Positions 54,730 to 63,331 are shown, counted from the first letter of the stretch. The stretch: DNA of 64,000 nucleotides from Muribaculaceae bacterium (GCA_022510425.1 JAFLTO010000010.1:48509-112508), one strand, 5' to 3'. Notes: generated by a model not told the origin, from the letters alone. Made by a program: numbers and translations.

Positions 54730-56901
54730 TTATTGGAAAGGAAATTCTGCAGGCATTGCATCTTCTTTCGGCTCAACACTTCCTGTAACACTCTTGTTGG
54801 TAAATATCCAGTTGTATTTCGAACTGTTATAATGCGTTCCCTTATAAGCATTGTAGAAGTGACTTCTTTCGTTATTCTCCTTGATATCTTTCTCATTGGA
54901 AGAGAACCAATTGGTGGTTAGATTACGACTGTAACTATAAATTGCGTCGGTGTTATAGAAACCATCAGGGTAATTATCATTTGAAGGGTTAGCACGGTCA
55001 TCACCGAAGATCCACACATAGCAATCTTTTTCATTTATATCCCCGTCACCTGTGGCAGCATCCTTATCAAGTTCGTTGAATGCCATGATATAGAAATTAG
55101 GATACTTACGATCTGCCATCAATTCTTCCCAGTCGAAGTTTATCATCGAATGGTTGAGATATCCTTGCAAGGCCTCTATACCTATTTTGGCATAATTACC
55201 GGTGGTGTACATATTGCCACGATTGTAATAGTTGTAAACCTCGAAGTTGATACCGTCGCCGAAGTTCTTATTTAAATAAGCGATTACGTCTTCGTTGATA
55301 CCAACGGTGTAAACGCGGATGAAACCGGTCTTCTGAGCAGTGATATAATCATTGGCAGGAGCAACAAACTCTACATGAAGTTCTACAGTGTTACCATCGA
55401 TGTCATAAACTACATTATGGTATTCGCCATCATAAGCCCAGTTAGGTTCACCGTTAGTGTCATAGTGATCTTTCAGGATATAGAGGTCATCCTGGTCGCA
55501 ATAGATATTAGCGGGAACCGGGAGGATAACTTCCACATCACGCGGGTAACGAACATGGATAGAGAGTTTGCTTACCAAGTCATTGATATCATATTTGGAG
55601 TGGGTATCAAGAATGGAGAGGTTGACTTCCACTTCATTTTGGGGTTTATTAAGGTTACCCGGAGTGGATGGGGTAGATGGAGAACCTTGGGTTGTATTAC
55701 TTCCAAGTACATTATTACTATCATCTAAAGCAACTATTTCGCCATCAGTGCATTCCGATTCATTTTCCAAACTTTCGCATTCACCACACTTCCCCGGATC
55801 ATTTTGGCTTGTAGCTACATGAATGAATTTACCTTGCAAATTATCCCATATCACCCCATGACCACATTTTTCGCAAACTGCTGGATGACAAACTGTACCT
55901 GGCTCACATTCATCACATTTTTCATTGTCATGCTTTTCGTGAGGACAGTTCGGTTTCGGACATGTTTCTGGATTTTGAGTTGAACCTGTTACACCGCCAG
56001 GGTTATCAGAATTAGTACCCTTAGGATAAGCCGGAGTTATTCTAACGATCCAGTCAGTGAAGTTCCAATCCCTTTCGATGTCAAGACCTTCTCCATGATT
56101 ATGAGTAGTCTGGTCATTCTTATGAGCTTCATAGTCAAAACCTACATAATAATAACCCTTATACTCAACAATTAAGTAATTGTTATAATATTTTGGAGAT
56201 GATCCCCATGTTTCGTGGAAACCAAATTGCTTGTCAGGATCGATTTCTGAAGTAGGCATACCGGTCATGAGAGTGGTTTGATAATGCTTTTCTCCACATC
56301 CACATTCGCTCGGATCTTTGTTATCATTAGTCCCGTTATTGAAATTATTTACATGTTCATACATTGTCTCATTAAATTGGTGTCTACCATAAATATCCCA
56401 ATCATTCTCTAAAATGTTATTGAATGCTAATAAGAGATCCATATGACCAGAACCGAGTTCCGTTTGATCATTTTTATGGTCACAATCTTCCCCATTACAT
56501 CTATCCATTGTATGGTAGGTGTCTGTTCCTTTGAAGATCTGTTGAACGTAATAGTTTTCGAAAGGAATAACTACAGTATTTTTAACAGGATTACCCGGTG
56601 ACAATAATTCTTTCAATTCAGCCAATTCTTCGGGTAAAAGATCTTCAGCAGGTCTTGGAGGGCAATCCCATCTTTGGTCCCACATATTGGCATTCATGTC
56701 AGTTCCTCTTGTGATCACATCTGAGGATGAAAGGGTCTGCTCACCTGACCATGCATAGACTTCAGGGGTCTTGACCATTTTAAGAGATGAGAGGTCGTCC
56801 TTTTTAAAACCGGACTCAGAAAATTCGTTGGTACAAGACACCAAAGCGCCGGCTGTGATGGCCGTAAGTACCACTCCGAATAAATGCTTAGTAAGTTTCA
56901 T
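54730..56901 (-). CDS. surface lipoprotein paralog 5 with Cys linker
   Basis: A 723-residue protein with lipid Cys23 (GALVSC) and the family motif TPEVYAWSGEQTL. The N-terminal domain (about 65-290) is the closest match in the window to that of the distant 17108 protein (NTVVIPFENYYVQQ, YEHVNNFNNGT, YKGYYYVGFDYEAHKNDQ, ERDWNFTDWIVRITP). It is rich in Cys and His (GDDC-like CNGEDCDH, CGCGEKH). The linker at 314-384 has CPKPNCPHEKH, CDECEPGTVC, CEKCGHG and CGEC. The C-domain starts near 421. It is the first gene of the cluster in direction of transcription. Function unknown. Confidence 0.78.
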   Translation of the reverse strand: MKLTKHLFGVVLTAITAGALVSCTNEFSESGFKKDDLSSLKMVKTPEVYAWSGEQTLSSSDVITRGTDMNANMWDQRWDCPPRPAEDLLPEELAELKELLSPGNPVKNTVVIPFENYYVQQIFKGTDTYHTMDRCNGEDCDHKNDQTELGSGHMDLLLAFNNILENDWDIYGRHQFNETMYEHVNNFNNGTNDNKDPSECGCGEKHYQTTLMTGMPTSEIDPDKQFGFHETWGSSPKYYNNYLIVEYKGYYYVGFDYEAHKNDQTTHNHGEGLDIERDWNFTDWIVRITPAYPKGTNSDNPGGVTGSTQNPETCPKPNCPHEKHDNEKCDECEPGTVCHPAVCEKCGHGVIWDNLQGKFIHVATSQNDPGKCGECESLENESECTDGEIVALDDSNNVLGSNTTQGSPSTPSTPGNLNKPQNEVEVNLSILDTHSKYDINDLVSKLSIHVRYPRDVEVILPVPANIYCDQDDLYILKDHYDTNGEPNWAYDGEYHNVVYDIDGNTVELHVEFVAPANDYITAQKTGFIRVYTVGINEDVIAYLNKNFGDGINFEVYNYYNRGNMYTTGNYAKIGIEALQGYLNHSMINFDWEELMADRKYPNFYIMAFNELDKDAATGDGDINEKDCYVWIFGDDRANPSNDNYPDGFYNTDAIYSYSRNLTTNWFSSNEKDIKENNERSHFYNAYKGTHYNSSKYNWIFTNKSVTGSVEPKEDAMPAEFPFQ

Positions 56902-56950
56902 TGCAAATTATTTGCTTAAAAAGTTGGTTTTCAATTAGTTTAGGTAGTTG

Positions 56951-56963
56951 CGAAATCGTTTCG
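56951..56963 (-). promoter_or_regulatory. shared leader palindrome, 54730 gene
   Basis: CGAAATCGTTTCG is identical to the motif at 52222-52234 and at the same distance (about 50 nt) from the start codon. Confidence 0.5.
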
Positions 56964-57011
56964 TAATATCAAGTTTTTAGTCTTGAAAGTATTAGGATAG
57001 ATATTCGAATG

Positions 57012-57019
57012 CAAATATA
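57012..57019 (-). promoter_or_regulatory. -7 box of the 54730 lipoprotein gene
   Basis: The minus strand reads TATATTTG with the same flanking GCAAATATATATCA (plus-strand reading) as the box at 52283-52290. The leader is about 104 nt. Confidence 0.6.
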
Positions 57020-57116
57020 TATCATGGAAGGGAAAGAAAAAAAATTTTTTGGAAAAAATTTTTTTTAGGGATGGGGGGAATAGGGATGAGGTATGAAGTA
57101 TGAGGGATTAGGTGTG

Positions 57117-57229
57117 CAGTGGCTCCGCCACTGAGGAGGGGAGGATACCGAGTCCGGATACCCACAGCTCGATATTCGCGATGCTCATATCGACCAATGG
57201 GTTAACACTATTCAGTGGCTCCGCCACTG
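57117..57229. repeat. interspersed palindromic repeat cluster (B-A-B)
   Basis: Two copies of CAGTGGC-TCC-GCCACTG (57117-57133 and 57213-57229) flank a 50-bp element (57157-57206). That element has nested arms ACCCA/TGGGT and TCGATAT/ATATCGA. It is identical, in reverse complement, to 61189-61238 inside a phage-derived gene, and the A-to-B spacing is similar there too. Confidence 0.85.
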
Positions 57230-57261
57230 AGGAGGGGGATAGGGGATTGGGGAAATTTTAT

Positions 57262-57269
57262 TAATTTTG
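57262..57269 (+). promoter_or_regulatory. -7 box of tyrS
   Basis: TAATTTTG matches the -7 consensus and would give a leader of about 88 nt. No good -33 element lies at the right distance. Confidence 0.5.
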
Positions 57270-57363
57270 CACCCGTGGGGGCCGTTCGGATGGCGGAAAG
57301 GGAGAAATATCAGAAACTATGCACTGTGCTCTATGCACTATGCACTTATAATCAACAATATAT

Positions 57364-58653
57364 ATGGATTTTATTGAAGAATTGAAATGGCGAGGTATGA
57401 TTCATACCGTGATGCCGGGCACCGAGGAGGAGTTGAAAAAGGGTATGACCACAGCTTACCTCGGGATTGACCCTACGGCCGACTCGTTGCATATAGGTCA
57501 CCTTTGCGGAGTGATGATGCTCAAGCATTTCCAGAGATGCGGCCACAAACCCCTGGCCCTCGTGGGTGGCGCCACAGGTATGATCGGCGACCCCTCGGGC
57601 AAGAGTGCCGAGAGGAATCTTCTCGACGAGGCCACTTTGCGTCACAACCAGGAAGCCATCAAGAAACAGTTGGCACGATTCCTCGATTTCGAGTCGGATG
57701 CTCCCAACAAGGCGGAATTGGTAAACAATTACGACTGGACCAAGGATGTGACATTCCTGGATTTTGCCCGCGATATCGGCAAGCATATCACAGTTAATTA
57801 TATGATGGCCAAGGATTCCGTGCAGAAACGTCTCAACGGCGAGGCCCGTGACGGACTCTCGTTCACTGAATTCACATATCAGCTGCTCCAGGGATTCGAC
57901 TTCCTGCATCTTTATCAAGACAAGAACTGCAAGTTGCAGTTGGGCGGCAGCGACCAGTGGGGCAACATCACCACCGGTACGGAACTTATCCGCAGGAAGA
58001 CAGGCGGTGAGGCCTATGCTTTGACATGTCCGCTTATCACCAAACCCGACGGTACCAAATTCGGCAAGACAGAGAGCGGCAACGTGTGGCTCGACGCTCG
58101 CTATACTTCTCCCTACAAGTTCTATCAGTTCTGGTTGAACGTGAGTGATGAAGAGGCTGCGAAATACCTTAAGATCTTCACCACACTCACCAAGGAAGAG
58201 ATCGAAGCCTTGGAAGCCGAACACGCTCAGAATCCCGGGGCTCGACCCATGCAGAAGAAACTGGCTGAGGAAGTGACGGTGATGGTTCACGGCCGGGAAG
58301 AATATGACAAGGCTTTGGAAGCGAGCCGTATACTGTTCGGCAACGCCACCGACGAAGCCCTGAAGAACCTTGACGAGAAGACTTTCCTCGAGGTGTTTGA
58401 AGGAGTGCCAACGTTCCAAGTGGATAACGAGGAACTGAAAGCCGGTATACCGTTGTTGGATTTCTTGGCTGTGAAGACGCAGGTGTTCCCCTCGAAAGGA
58501 GAGGCCCGGAAGATGGTGCAGCAAGGAGGCGTGAGCATCAACAAGAAGAAGGTGACTGACCCGAATGCGAATGTTGGGGCTGAAGATCTTCTCAACAACA
58601 AATATCTCTTGGTGCAGAAAGGGAAGAAGAATTATTTTTTGGTCAAAAATTAG
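57364..58653 (+). CDS. tyrS: tyrosyl-tRNA synthetase
   Basis: A 429-residue class I synthetase. HIGH at residues 43-46 and KFGKT at 232-236 (the KMSKS loop variant of bacterial TyrRS) bind [15 protein letters not shown] recognises tyrosine. The C-terminal S4-like RNA-binding domain ([19 protein letters not shown]) holds the tRNA. It charges tRNA-Tyr. GC content and codon use look higher than in the upstream lipoprotein cluster, as expected for a highly expressed gene. It converges on pckA with a shared terminator. Confidence 0.97.
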   Translation: MDFIEELKWRGMIHTVMPGTEEELKKGMTTAYLGIDPTADSLHIGHLCGVMMLKHFQRCGHKPLALVGGATGMIGDPSGKSAERNLLDEATLRHNQEAIKKQLARFLDFESDAPNKAELVNNYDWTKDVTFLDFARDIGKHITVNYMMAKDSVQKRLNGEARDGLSFTEFTYQLLQGFDFLHLYQDKNCKLQLGGSDQWGNITTGTELIRRKTGGEAYALTCPLITKPDGTKFGKTESGNVWLDARYTSPYKFYQFWLNVSDEEAAKYLKIFTTLTKEEIEALEAEHAQNPGARPMQKKLAEEVTVMVHGREEYDKALEASRILFGNATDEALKNLDEKTFLEVFEGVPTFQVDNEELKAGIPLLDFLAVKTQVFPSKGEARKMVQQGGVSINKKKVTDPNANVGAEDLLNNKYLLVQKGKKNYFLVKN

Positions 58654-58663
58654 GGATATAAGA

Positions 58664-58690
58664 AAAAGCCGCTTGAAAAAAGCGGCTTTT
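58664..58690. terminator. bidirectional terminator between tyrS and pckA
   Basis: AAAAGCCGCTT (58664-58674) pairs perfectly with AAGCGGCTTTT (58680-58690). Flanking A and T tracts allow use from both strands. Confidence 0.88.
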
Positions 58691-58719
58691 CTTGTATAAG
58701 GAGGAAACCTCCTTTTATA

Positions 58720-60327
58720 TTAGAGTTTCGGACCTGCTGCCACGAGTTTCTTGCCTGCCTCGTTGTATTCGAACTTCTTGAAGTTCTTGATGAACATGCC
58801 TGCAAGTTTTTCGGCTTTCACCTTCCAGTCTTCCGGATTAGCGTAAGTGTCGCGCGGATCGAGGATCTTAGGATCTACGCCAGGGAGTTCGGTAGGCACT
58901 GTGAAGTCGAAGATAGGTATAGTCTTGGTAGGAGCCTTGAGGATAGCGCCGTCGAGGATTGCGTCGATGATGCCGCGGGTATCCTTGATGGAGATACGCT
59001 TGCCGCTGCCGTTCCAGCCTGTATTCACCAAGTAAGCCTTGGCACCGCTCTTCTTCATCTTCTTAACGAGTTCTTCAGCATATTTTGTCGGGTGGAGTTC
59101 GAGGAACGCCTGGCCGAAGCAAGCTGAGAAAGTAGGAGTAGGTTCAGTGATACCACGTTCAGTACCTGCGAGTTTGCTTGTGAAACCGCTGAGGAAGTAG
59201 TATTGAGTCTGTTGGTCGTCAAGAATAGACACCGGAGGAAGCACACCGAAAGCGTCGGCTGAAAGGAAGATCACGTTCTTAGCGTCGGGACCTGCGGAAA
59301 CGGGTTCCACGATACTTTCGATATGGTTGATAGGATAAGAAACGCGAGTGTTTTCAGTCACGCTCTTGTCTGTGAAGTCGATCTTGCCGTCTTTGTCAAC
59401 AGTCACGTTTTCAAGAAGCGCGTTCTTGCGGATTGCGTTGTAGATATCAGGTTCGCTATCTTTGTCGAGGTTGATAACCTTGGCATAGCAACCGCCTTCA
59501 TAGTTGAACACACCGTTGTCGTCCCAGCCGTGTTCGTCGTCACCGATGAGGAGACGTTTCGGGTCGGTGGAAAGAGTAGTCTTACCTGTACCTGAGAGGC
59601 CGAAGAAGATAGCAGTGTTCTTGCCTTCCTTGTCGGTGTTGGCAGAGCAGTGCATGGAAGCGATACCCTTCAAGGGGAGGTAGTAGTTCATCATAGAGAA
59701 CATACCTTTCTTCATTTCGCCGCCATACCAAGTGTTGATGATCACCTGTTCCTTAGAAGTGGTGTTGAACACGACTGCAGTTTCAGAGTTGAGGCCAAGT
59801 TCCTTATAGTTAGTGAGTTTAGCCTTAGAAGCGTTGTAAACGATGAAGTCGGGTTCAAAGTTTTCGAGTTCTTCGGCAGTAGGAGCGATAAACATGTTTG
59901 TTACGAAGTGAGCCTGCCAAGCCACTTCCATGATGAAACGCACGGCCATGCGGGTGTCGGCGTTAGTACCGCAGAAACGGTCAACCACATAAAGTTTCTT
60001 TCCTGAAAGTTCTTTAACGGCCACTTCCTTGATTTCTTTCCAAGCCTCTTCAGTCACGGGCTTGTTGTCGTTTGGATATTCTTCGGAAGTCCACCACACG
60101 TTGTCTTTAGAGTTGGTGTCGAGCACGATGAATTTGTCCTTAGGGCTACGGCCGGTGTAAACGCCTGTCATCACGTTAACGGCGCCGAGTTCGGTAACGG
60201 TACCTTTTTCAAAGCCTTCGAGAGATGGGTCAGTCTCGGCTTTGTAGAGCTCTTCGTAAGAAGGGTTGTAGATTACTTCCTTGACATCTTTGATGCCATA
60301 CTTTGAAAGATCAATGTTTTTAGCCAT
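58720..60327 (-). CDS. pckA: phosphoenolpyruvate carboxykinase (ATP)
   Basis: A 535-residue ATP-type [13 protein letters not shown] at residues 243-250 is the kinase-1a P-loop. [11 protein letters not shown] at 260-270 is kinase-2. [11 protein letters not shown] and [21 protein letters not shown] are substrate and metal regions. It converts oxaloacetate to PEP or, in gut Bacteroidales, mainly fixes CO2 onto PEP to make oxaloacetate and ATP on the route to succinate. The leader upstream is long (about 177 nt) and contains three small hairpins. Confidence 0.97.
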   Translation of the reverse strand: MAKNIDLSKYGIKDVKEVIYNPSYEELYKAETDPSLEGFEKGTVTELGAVNVMTGVYTGRSPKDKFIVLDTNSKDNVWWTSEEYPNDNKPVTEEAWKEIKEVAVKELSGKKLYVVDRFCGTNADTRMAVRFIMEVAWQAHFVTNMFIAPTAEELENFEPDFIVYNASKAKLTNYKELGLNSETAVVFNTTSKEQVIINTWYGGEMKKGMFSMMNYYLPLKGIASMHCSANTDKEGKNTAIFFGLSGTGKTTLSTDPKRLLIGDDEHGWDDNGVFNYEGGCYAKVINLDKDSEPDIYNAIRKNALLENVTVDKDGKIDFTDKSVTENTRVSYPINHIESIVEPVSAGPDAKNVIFLSADAFGVLPPVSILDDQQTQYYFLSGFTSKLAGTERGITEPTPTFSACFGQAFLELHPTKYAEELVKKMKKSGAKAYLVNTGWNGSGKRISIKDTRGIIDAILDGAILKAPTKTIPIFDFTVPTELPGVDPKILDPRDTYANPEDWKVKAEKLAGMFIKNFKKFEYNEAGKKLVAAGPKL

Positions 60328-60385
60328 TTGTTTTTGATTTATGGATTTGTTTTTTTGTTTTTGTTTCGTCTCTATCCCCGGGCTG

Positions 60386-60496
60386 CGAACCTCTCCGAGG
60401 TATCTTGACCGGGGTTAATCATATTAGTCTCTCCGAGACTTTGGTCCTCTCCGAGGACTCTTACAGGCCCCTTTCAGGGAGAGAGGAGGAGGTTCG
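60386..60496 (-). promoter_or_regulatory. structured pckA leader with three GGA-loop hairpins
   Basis: Plus-strand arms: ACCTC-TCC-GAGGT (60389-60401), AGTCTC-TCC-GAGACT (60426-60440) and GTCCTC-TCC-GAGGAC (60444-60458). An outer stem of CGAACCT (60386-60392) with AGGTTCG (60490-60496) could close the whole as a branched fold. In the pckA transcript each loop reads GGA. Either a regulatory RNA structure or a repeat cluster is possible. Confidence 0.5.
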
Positions 60497-60510
60497 GACA
60501 TTTCTCACTG

Positions 60511-60518
60511 CAAAGATA
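60511..60518 (-). promoter_or_regulatory. pckA: -7 box of pckA
   Basis: The minus strand reads TATCTTTG, a match to TAnnTTTG, giving a leader of about 177 nt that includes the hairpin cluster. The -33 element is not clear. Confidence 0.55.
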
Positions 60519-60635
60519 ACAAATTTAGAGTATTAGTTGTTTACGGGAAATCATCTTTCCATTGGAATTTGTGGTTCTTTAACAAAAATTCTAATTTAAA
60601 GGAGTTTTTTCGGAAACAAGAATGGATGGGGGGTT

Positions 60636-60693
60636 CGGAAACAGGAATGTTTCCGTTCCTGTTTTTTTCGGAAACAGGAATGTTTCCGTTCCT
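60636..60693. repeat. twin CGGAAAC hairpin repeats
   Basis: A 25-bp unit (CGGAAACAGGAATGTTTCCG plus TTCCT) occurs at 60636-60660 and 60669-60693, period 33. Each unit forms a 7-bp stem (CGGAAAC/GTTTCCG) with a six-base loop. They lie just after the stop of the minus-strand gene and may end or stabilise its transcript. Confidence 0.75.
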
Positions 60694-60707
60694 AAACTTT
60701 TCCGTTC

Positions 60708-61943
60708 CTATTTGTATTCAATGGATATTCCTTGTAGATTTTCTCCGGAAGCCAGTATGCCTTTGACTTCGGCCCTGAAAAAGCGGAAACGGGACGAAGG
60801 GAAAGCCAACACGGCTCCTCCTTTTCTTTCAGAAATTTTCCACCATGTGAGCATGTCATAGCTGCCATAGAAACTGAAGGTAAGGTTTTCCGGTGTGAAA
60901 TTTCCGCGAAGATAAGCCCTCACCAACCGTTTGAATTCCCCGGCCTTGGTAAGTTTTAGCGGACGGGTGGAAAGTGAGATTTCACGGTCCATGCCTTGGA
61001 TGATTAGTTCTTGTCCTTCTTTTAATGTCACGGTATTATTGGGTAACGGTTGGGGTTCGTTTATAAAACTTAGTGGTGACCATTTGTCTTTCAGATCAAC
61101 CTCGCTCAAAGGTACCGAAGCAATCCTAATCATATGCAGGCGTTCCACGCCTAATTCCTTATCCTTAGTGGCGGAGCCACTCGACATCGTTAACCCATTG
61201 GTCGATATGAGCATCGCGAATATCGAGCTGTGGGTATCTCCCATCCCTGTTCCGCCCAAATTCGCTTTCCAGGCCAATGTGAGGGTGTCTGTGCATATCC
61301 TCTTGGTGGTTATTTCCCCGCTGTTGAGGTCGAGACACTCGCAGGAGTTGTCGGTGGTGACATGTTTGTAGGGCAGGAAAGCCTTGAAAGTATTGTAAGA
61401 ATAGAGAGGTTCACTTACGAAAATATCCAGCGACTCTATGATGCCTACCCAATCTCTGAGCACTTCCGGCGCTCTCATCCTGAAATATAACGAACAGACT
61501 GCAGCCGCGATCTTGAACTCCAGTTCCGTGGCATTTATGTCACCGTCGGTAGCCACCAATGGCACTTCGCTATTGGGAGTAAGCAATACTGGTCGGGTAG
61601 GGGAGAGGTGGTAGCCTTCGTAGGTTTTCCAGGCAGCCATCACATAGAAAGGTGATACGAAGAGTCCTTGGTTGGCTGCCTCCGACTGGAATTGCGAGAG
61701 CAGCTGGGCACCCAAGGATGTCCAGTATTCCATGGAGGGATCGGAGGCTATGAGGGTTTTCATAGGATATTGGTCGGGATGTAGATGCCAGCCTGGCAAA
61801 CGGTCTCTCACGATAGCGAAATCGATATCGGGAGTGATGAGGCTGCCTGATGAAGGATAGGGTATAAGTGATGTTATTTCGCCGTCTTTGCATGAGAAGT
61901 CGGAAGCTGAGGAGGGCGATCTGAAAGGAAGGTCTATTGTCAT
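60708..61943 (-). CDS. phage-derived structural-like protein of unknown function, with in-frame repeat insertion
   Basis: A 411-residue protein with no signal peptide and no domain that I can name. Its place next to portal and terminase genes suggests a prophage structural or assembly role. Segments such as LGAQLLSQFQSEAANQGLFV, SPFYVMAAWKTYEGYHLSP and the C-terminal FRFFRAEVKGILASGENLQG look well folded. Residues about 236-271 (HSSIFAMLISTNGLT through GVERLHM) are encoded by interspersed palindromic repeats (61126-61238) that also occur outside genes at 57157 and 61992. The frame stays open through the insert, so the gene is either still functional with an added loop or recently altered. Confidence 0.55.
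   Translation of the reverse strand: MTIDLPFRSPSSASDFSCKDGEITSLIPYPSSGSLITPDIDFAIVRDRLPGWHLHPDQYPMKTLIASDPSMEYWTSLGAQLLSQFQSEAANQGLFVSPFYVMAAWKTYEGYHLSPTRPVLLTPNSEVPLVATDGDINATELEFKIAAAVCSLYFRMRAPEVLRDWVGIIESLDIFVSEPLYSYNTFKAFLPYKHVTTDNSCECLDLNSGEITTKRICTDTLTLAWKANLGGTGMGDTHSSIFAMLISTNGLTMSSGSATKDKELGVERLHMIRIASVPLSEVDLKDKWSPLSFINEPQPLPNNTVTLKEGQELIIQGMDREISLSTRPLKLTKAGEFKRLVRAYLRGNFTPENLTFSFYGSYDMLTWWKISERKGGAVLAFPSSRFRFFRAEVKGILASGENLQGISIEYK
61126..61238. repeat. interspersed palindromic repeats inside the phage-derived gene
   Basis: From left to right: a 30-bp element with AGGCGT-TCC-ACGCCT (61126-61155), identical in reverse complement to 61992-62021; AGTGGC-GGA-GCCACT (61167-61181); and the 50-bp element 61189-61238, identical in reverse complement to 57157-57206. 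Confidence 0.9.
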
Positions 61944-61991
61944 AGAGTAGTTAGGTATTAGGTGTTGGGTATGGGGGATGAGGTATGAGGG

Positions 61992-62043
61992 ATTAGGCGT
62001 GGAACGCCTGCATATGATTAGCCCACGGGTCTTGAGCCGTGGG
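61992..62043. repeat. interspersed palindromic repeats at the 3' end of the portal gene
   Basis: A 30-bp copy of the AGGCGT-GGA-ACGCCT element (61992-62021) is followed by CCCACGG/CCGTGGG (62022-62028 with 62037-62043). The second palindrome overlaps the last codons and stop of the portal reading frame. Confidence 0.85.
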
Positions 62044-63331
62044 TATTTATATTAAGTTGGCGGTCGCGGAGGGAGGAGTCGCGGATGAAGGTTTCGAAAG
62101 TCTCGAGCACGTCAGCCAATGAATAGAGTGCATTGGTGGTCTGACTGTTGTAGAGTGCACCGCTGACGTTGCCGCCGGTGGTGTTACCCTGCAGGATACC
62201 GTTGACGCCACTGACATCCTCGAGCATCTTCAGCTGAATCTCCAAGAGTTCGGAGATACCAAGGTTCGACATGTTTCCGCTCACCTGTTTGGGTTCGGGA
62301 CATGCAGGGTCGGGCCGGTAGACTATCACACCGTTGAACCTGCTCCACTGGTCGGCCACAGTCTGCAGATTCCCGGGATCGACAGCCCCTTCCGGAATAA
62401 GAAGCACCCCCTTTGCAGAGGCTCGTATCACCCAGTCGTATAGAGTGATAAGTCGGTTGGTGTAGCGTTGCTGGTCGATCATGTCACCCACGAAACTGTG
62501 GATTTCCCCGTCGATATAGGGATAGCACTTCAGGATGAATGGGTGACTGCGGTGTATATAAGGCGAGTCACCTTGGGCAAGAATCGACCCGTCGTCGCTT
62601 ATGAAATAGTAGCGCCACACCTCATGGAGCATCCATTTCTTGGGCAGTCCGGAGGCTTTCCCCTCGGCTTCGGAAACTCTTCTTATGTAACCCCTTTCCC
62701 GGTTGTGGAGCACATATCCTGGAATCACTTCCTTACGCCATACCTCTGTGATATTCAGTTTTTTGATGCCGCCTTCGAATAATTTACGGGCGGTTTCAAA
62801 TTGCTTGCGGTTTTTCACAAAGGCTCGGCACCAGTCGTGGAAATCTGCTTGGTGCACCTGTCCTATCAGGTTGATGTCCCAGCCGCGTGTGTCACGACTG
62901 TCGGTATTGAAGAAGAAACTTCCCGGAGAAACGATTTCTGTCCACACCCCGGGGATCCCGTCCCGAAGGCCTAAACGTTTGCGATGCACGGCCATGCCGG
63001 AGATGAGGAATTCCTCCATTGTACGGCTGAAGAGCTCGTGGAGAGAATTTTTGGAAGCTGTCACACTAATATCGTCGGAGTAATATTTGTTCATTATTTC
63101 GGGAAGACGCTGTCGAAACACCCCGAGCACGTTTCTGACGATACGGCGTATAAGGTTGTTTTTGAGGGGGATGTTGCCCTCACGGAGTATGTATTCATAT
63201 TCGGTGACACGACGTCCGTCCACCTCGATCATGTCGTTCCATTGTCGGCCGAAAGTGTAGTCTCGGCAACGGTTTCTTTTTCTTCTGAAATCTGAGAGCC
63301 TGTCCCAGGATTCACGTGCTTGTGTTAACAT
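62018..63331 (-). CDS. phage portal-like protein, probably C-terminally truncated
   Basis: About 437 residues. MLTQARESWDRLSDFRRKRN begins the clip/stem-type portal fold. EIVSPGSFFFNTDSRDTRGWD and the late MLEDVSGVNGILQGNTTGGNVSGALYNSQTTN region match portal proteins of tailed phages, forming the DNA entry ring. The frame is open from 63367, but those first 12 codons fall in an intergenic repeat (TATGCAC words), so ATG 63331 is preferred. The last 10 codons (INTHGSRPVG) are encoded by a palindromic repeat, and the protein is shorter than usual portals. It is likely a decayed or domesticated prophage gene. Confidence 0.65.
   Translation of the reverse strand: MLTQARESWDRLSDFRRKRNRCRDYTFGRQWNDMIEVDGRRVTEYEYILREGNIPLKNNLIRRIVRNVLGVFRQRLPEIMNKYYSDDISVTASKNSLHELFSRTMEEFLISGMAVHRKRLGLRDGIPGVWTEIVSPGSFFFNTDSRDTRGWDINLIGQVHQADFHDWCRAFVKNRKQFETARKLFEGGIKKLNITEVWRKEVIPGYVLHNRERGYIRRVSEAEGKASGLPKKWMLHEVWRYYFISDDGSILAQGDSPYIHRSHPFILKCYPYIDGEIHSFVGDMIDQQRYTNRLITLYDWVIRASAKGVLLIPEGAVDPGNLQTVADQWSRFNGVIVYRPDPACPEPKQVSGNMSNLGISELLEIQLKMLEDVSGVNGILQGNTTGGNVSGALYNSQTTNALYSLADVLETFETFIRDSSLRDRQLNINTHGSRPVG

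Larger units (their letters stand above)
56902..57363. other. 462-bp divergent intergenic region with promoters and palindromic repeats
   Basis: No gene is seen. The left part holds the leader and promoter of paralog 5. The centre holds three interspersed repeat elements (57117-57229). The right part holds the tyrS promoter box and a segment with repeated TATGCAC words (57317-57344), similar to words near 63350 and 63430. Confidence 0.6.
60328..60707. other. 380-bp region: pckA leader and promoter, then twin hairpins
   Basis: No gene is seen. It contains the pckA leader with three TCC-loop hairpins (60386-60496), the pckA promoter box (60511-60518), an AT-rich stretch, and two direct copies of a CGGAAAC/GTTTCCG hairpin (60636-60693) at the 3' side of the phage-derived gene. 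Confidence 0.6.

Noticed and set aside
45739..56901. PUL with SusC/SusD pairs
   Set aside because: No TonB-dependent receptor or SusD-like sequence is present, and all five genes are members of one lipoprotein family.
57117..57229. CRISPR array
   Set aside because: The repeats are palindromes of different types with no regular spacer unit, and no cas genes are nearby.
57352..58524. A 390-codon frame antisense to tyrS
   Set aside because: The plus strand encodes an intact TyrRS with all motifs. The antisense frame results from GC-rich codon bias.
60386..60496. tRNA-like cloverleaf in the pckA leader
   Set aside because: The arms have three-base loops and no T-loop or anticodon features, so it is not a tRNA.
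57157..61238. Diversity-generating retroelement (template and variable repeat pair)
   Set aside because: The 50-bp copies are identical with no A-directed changes, lie in opposite orientation, and no reverse transcriptase gene is present.
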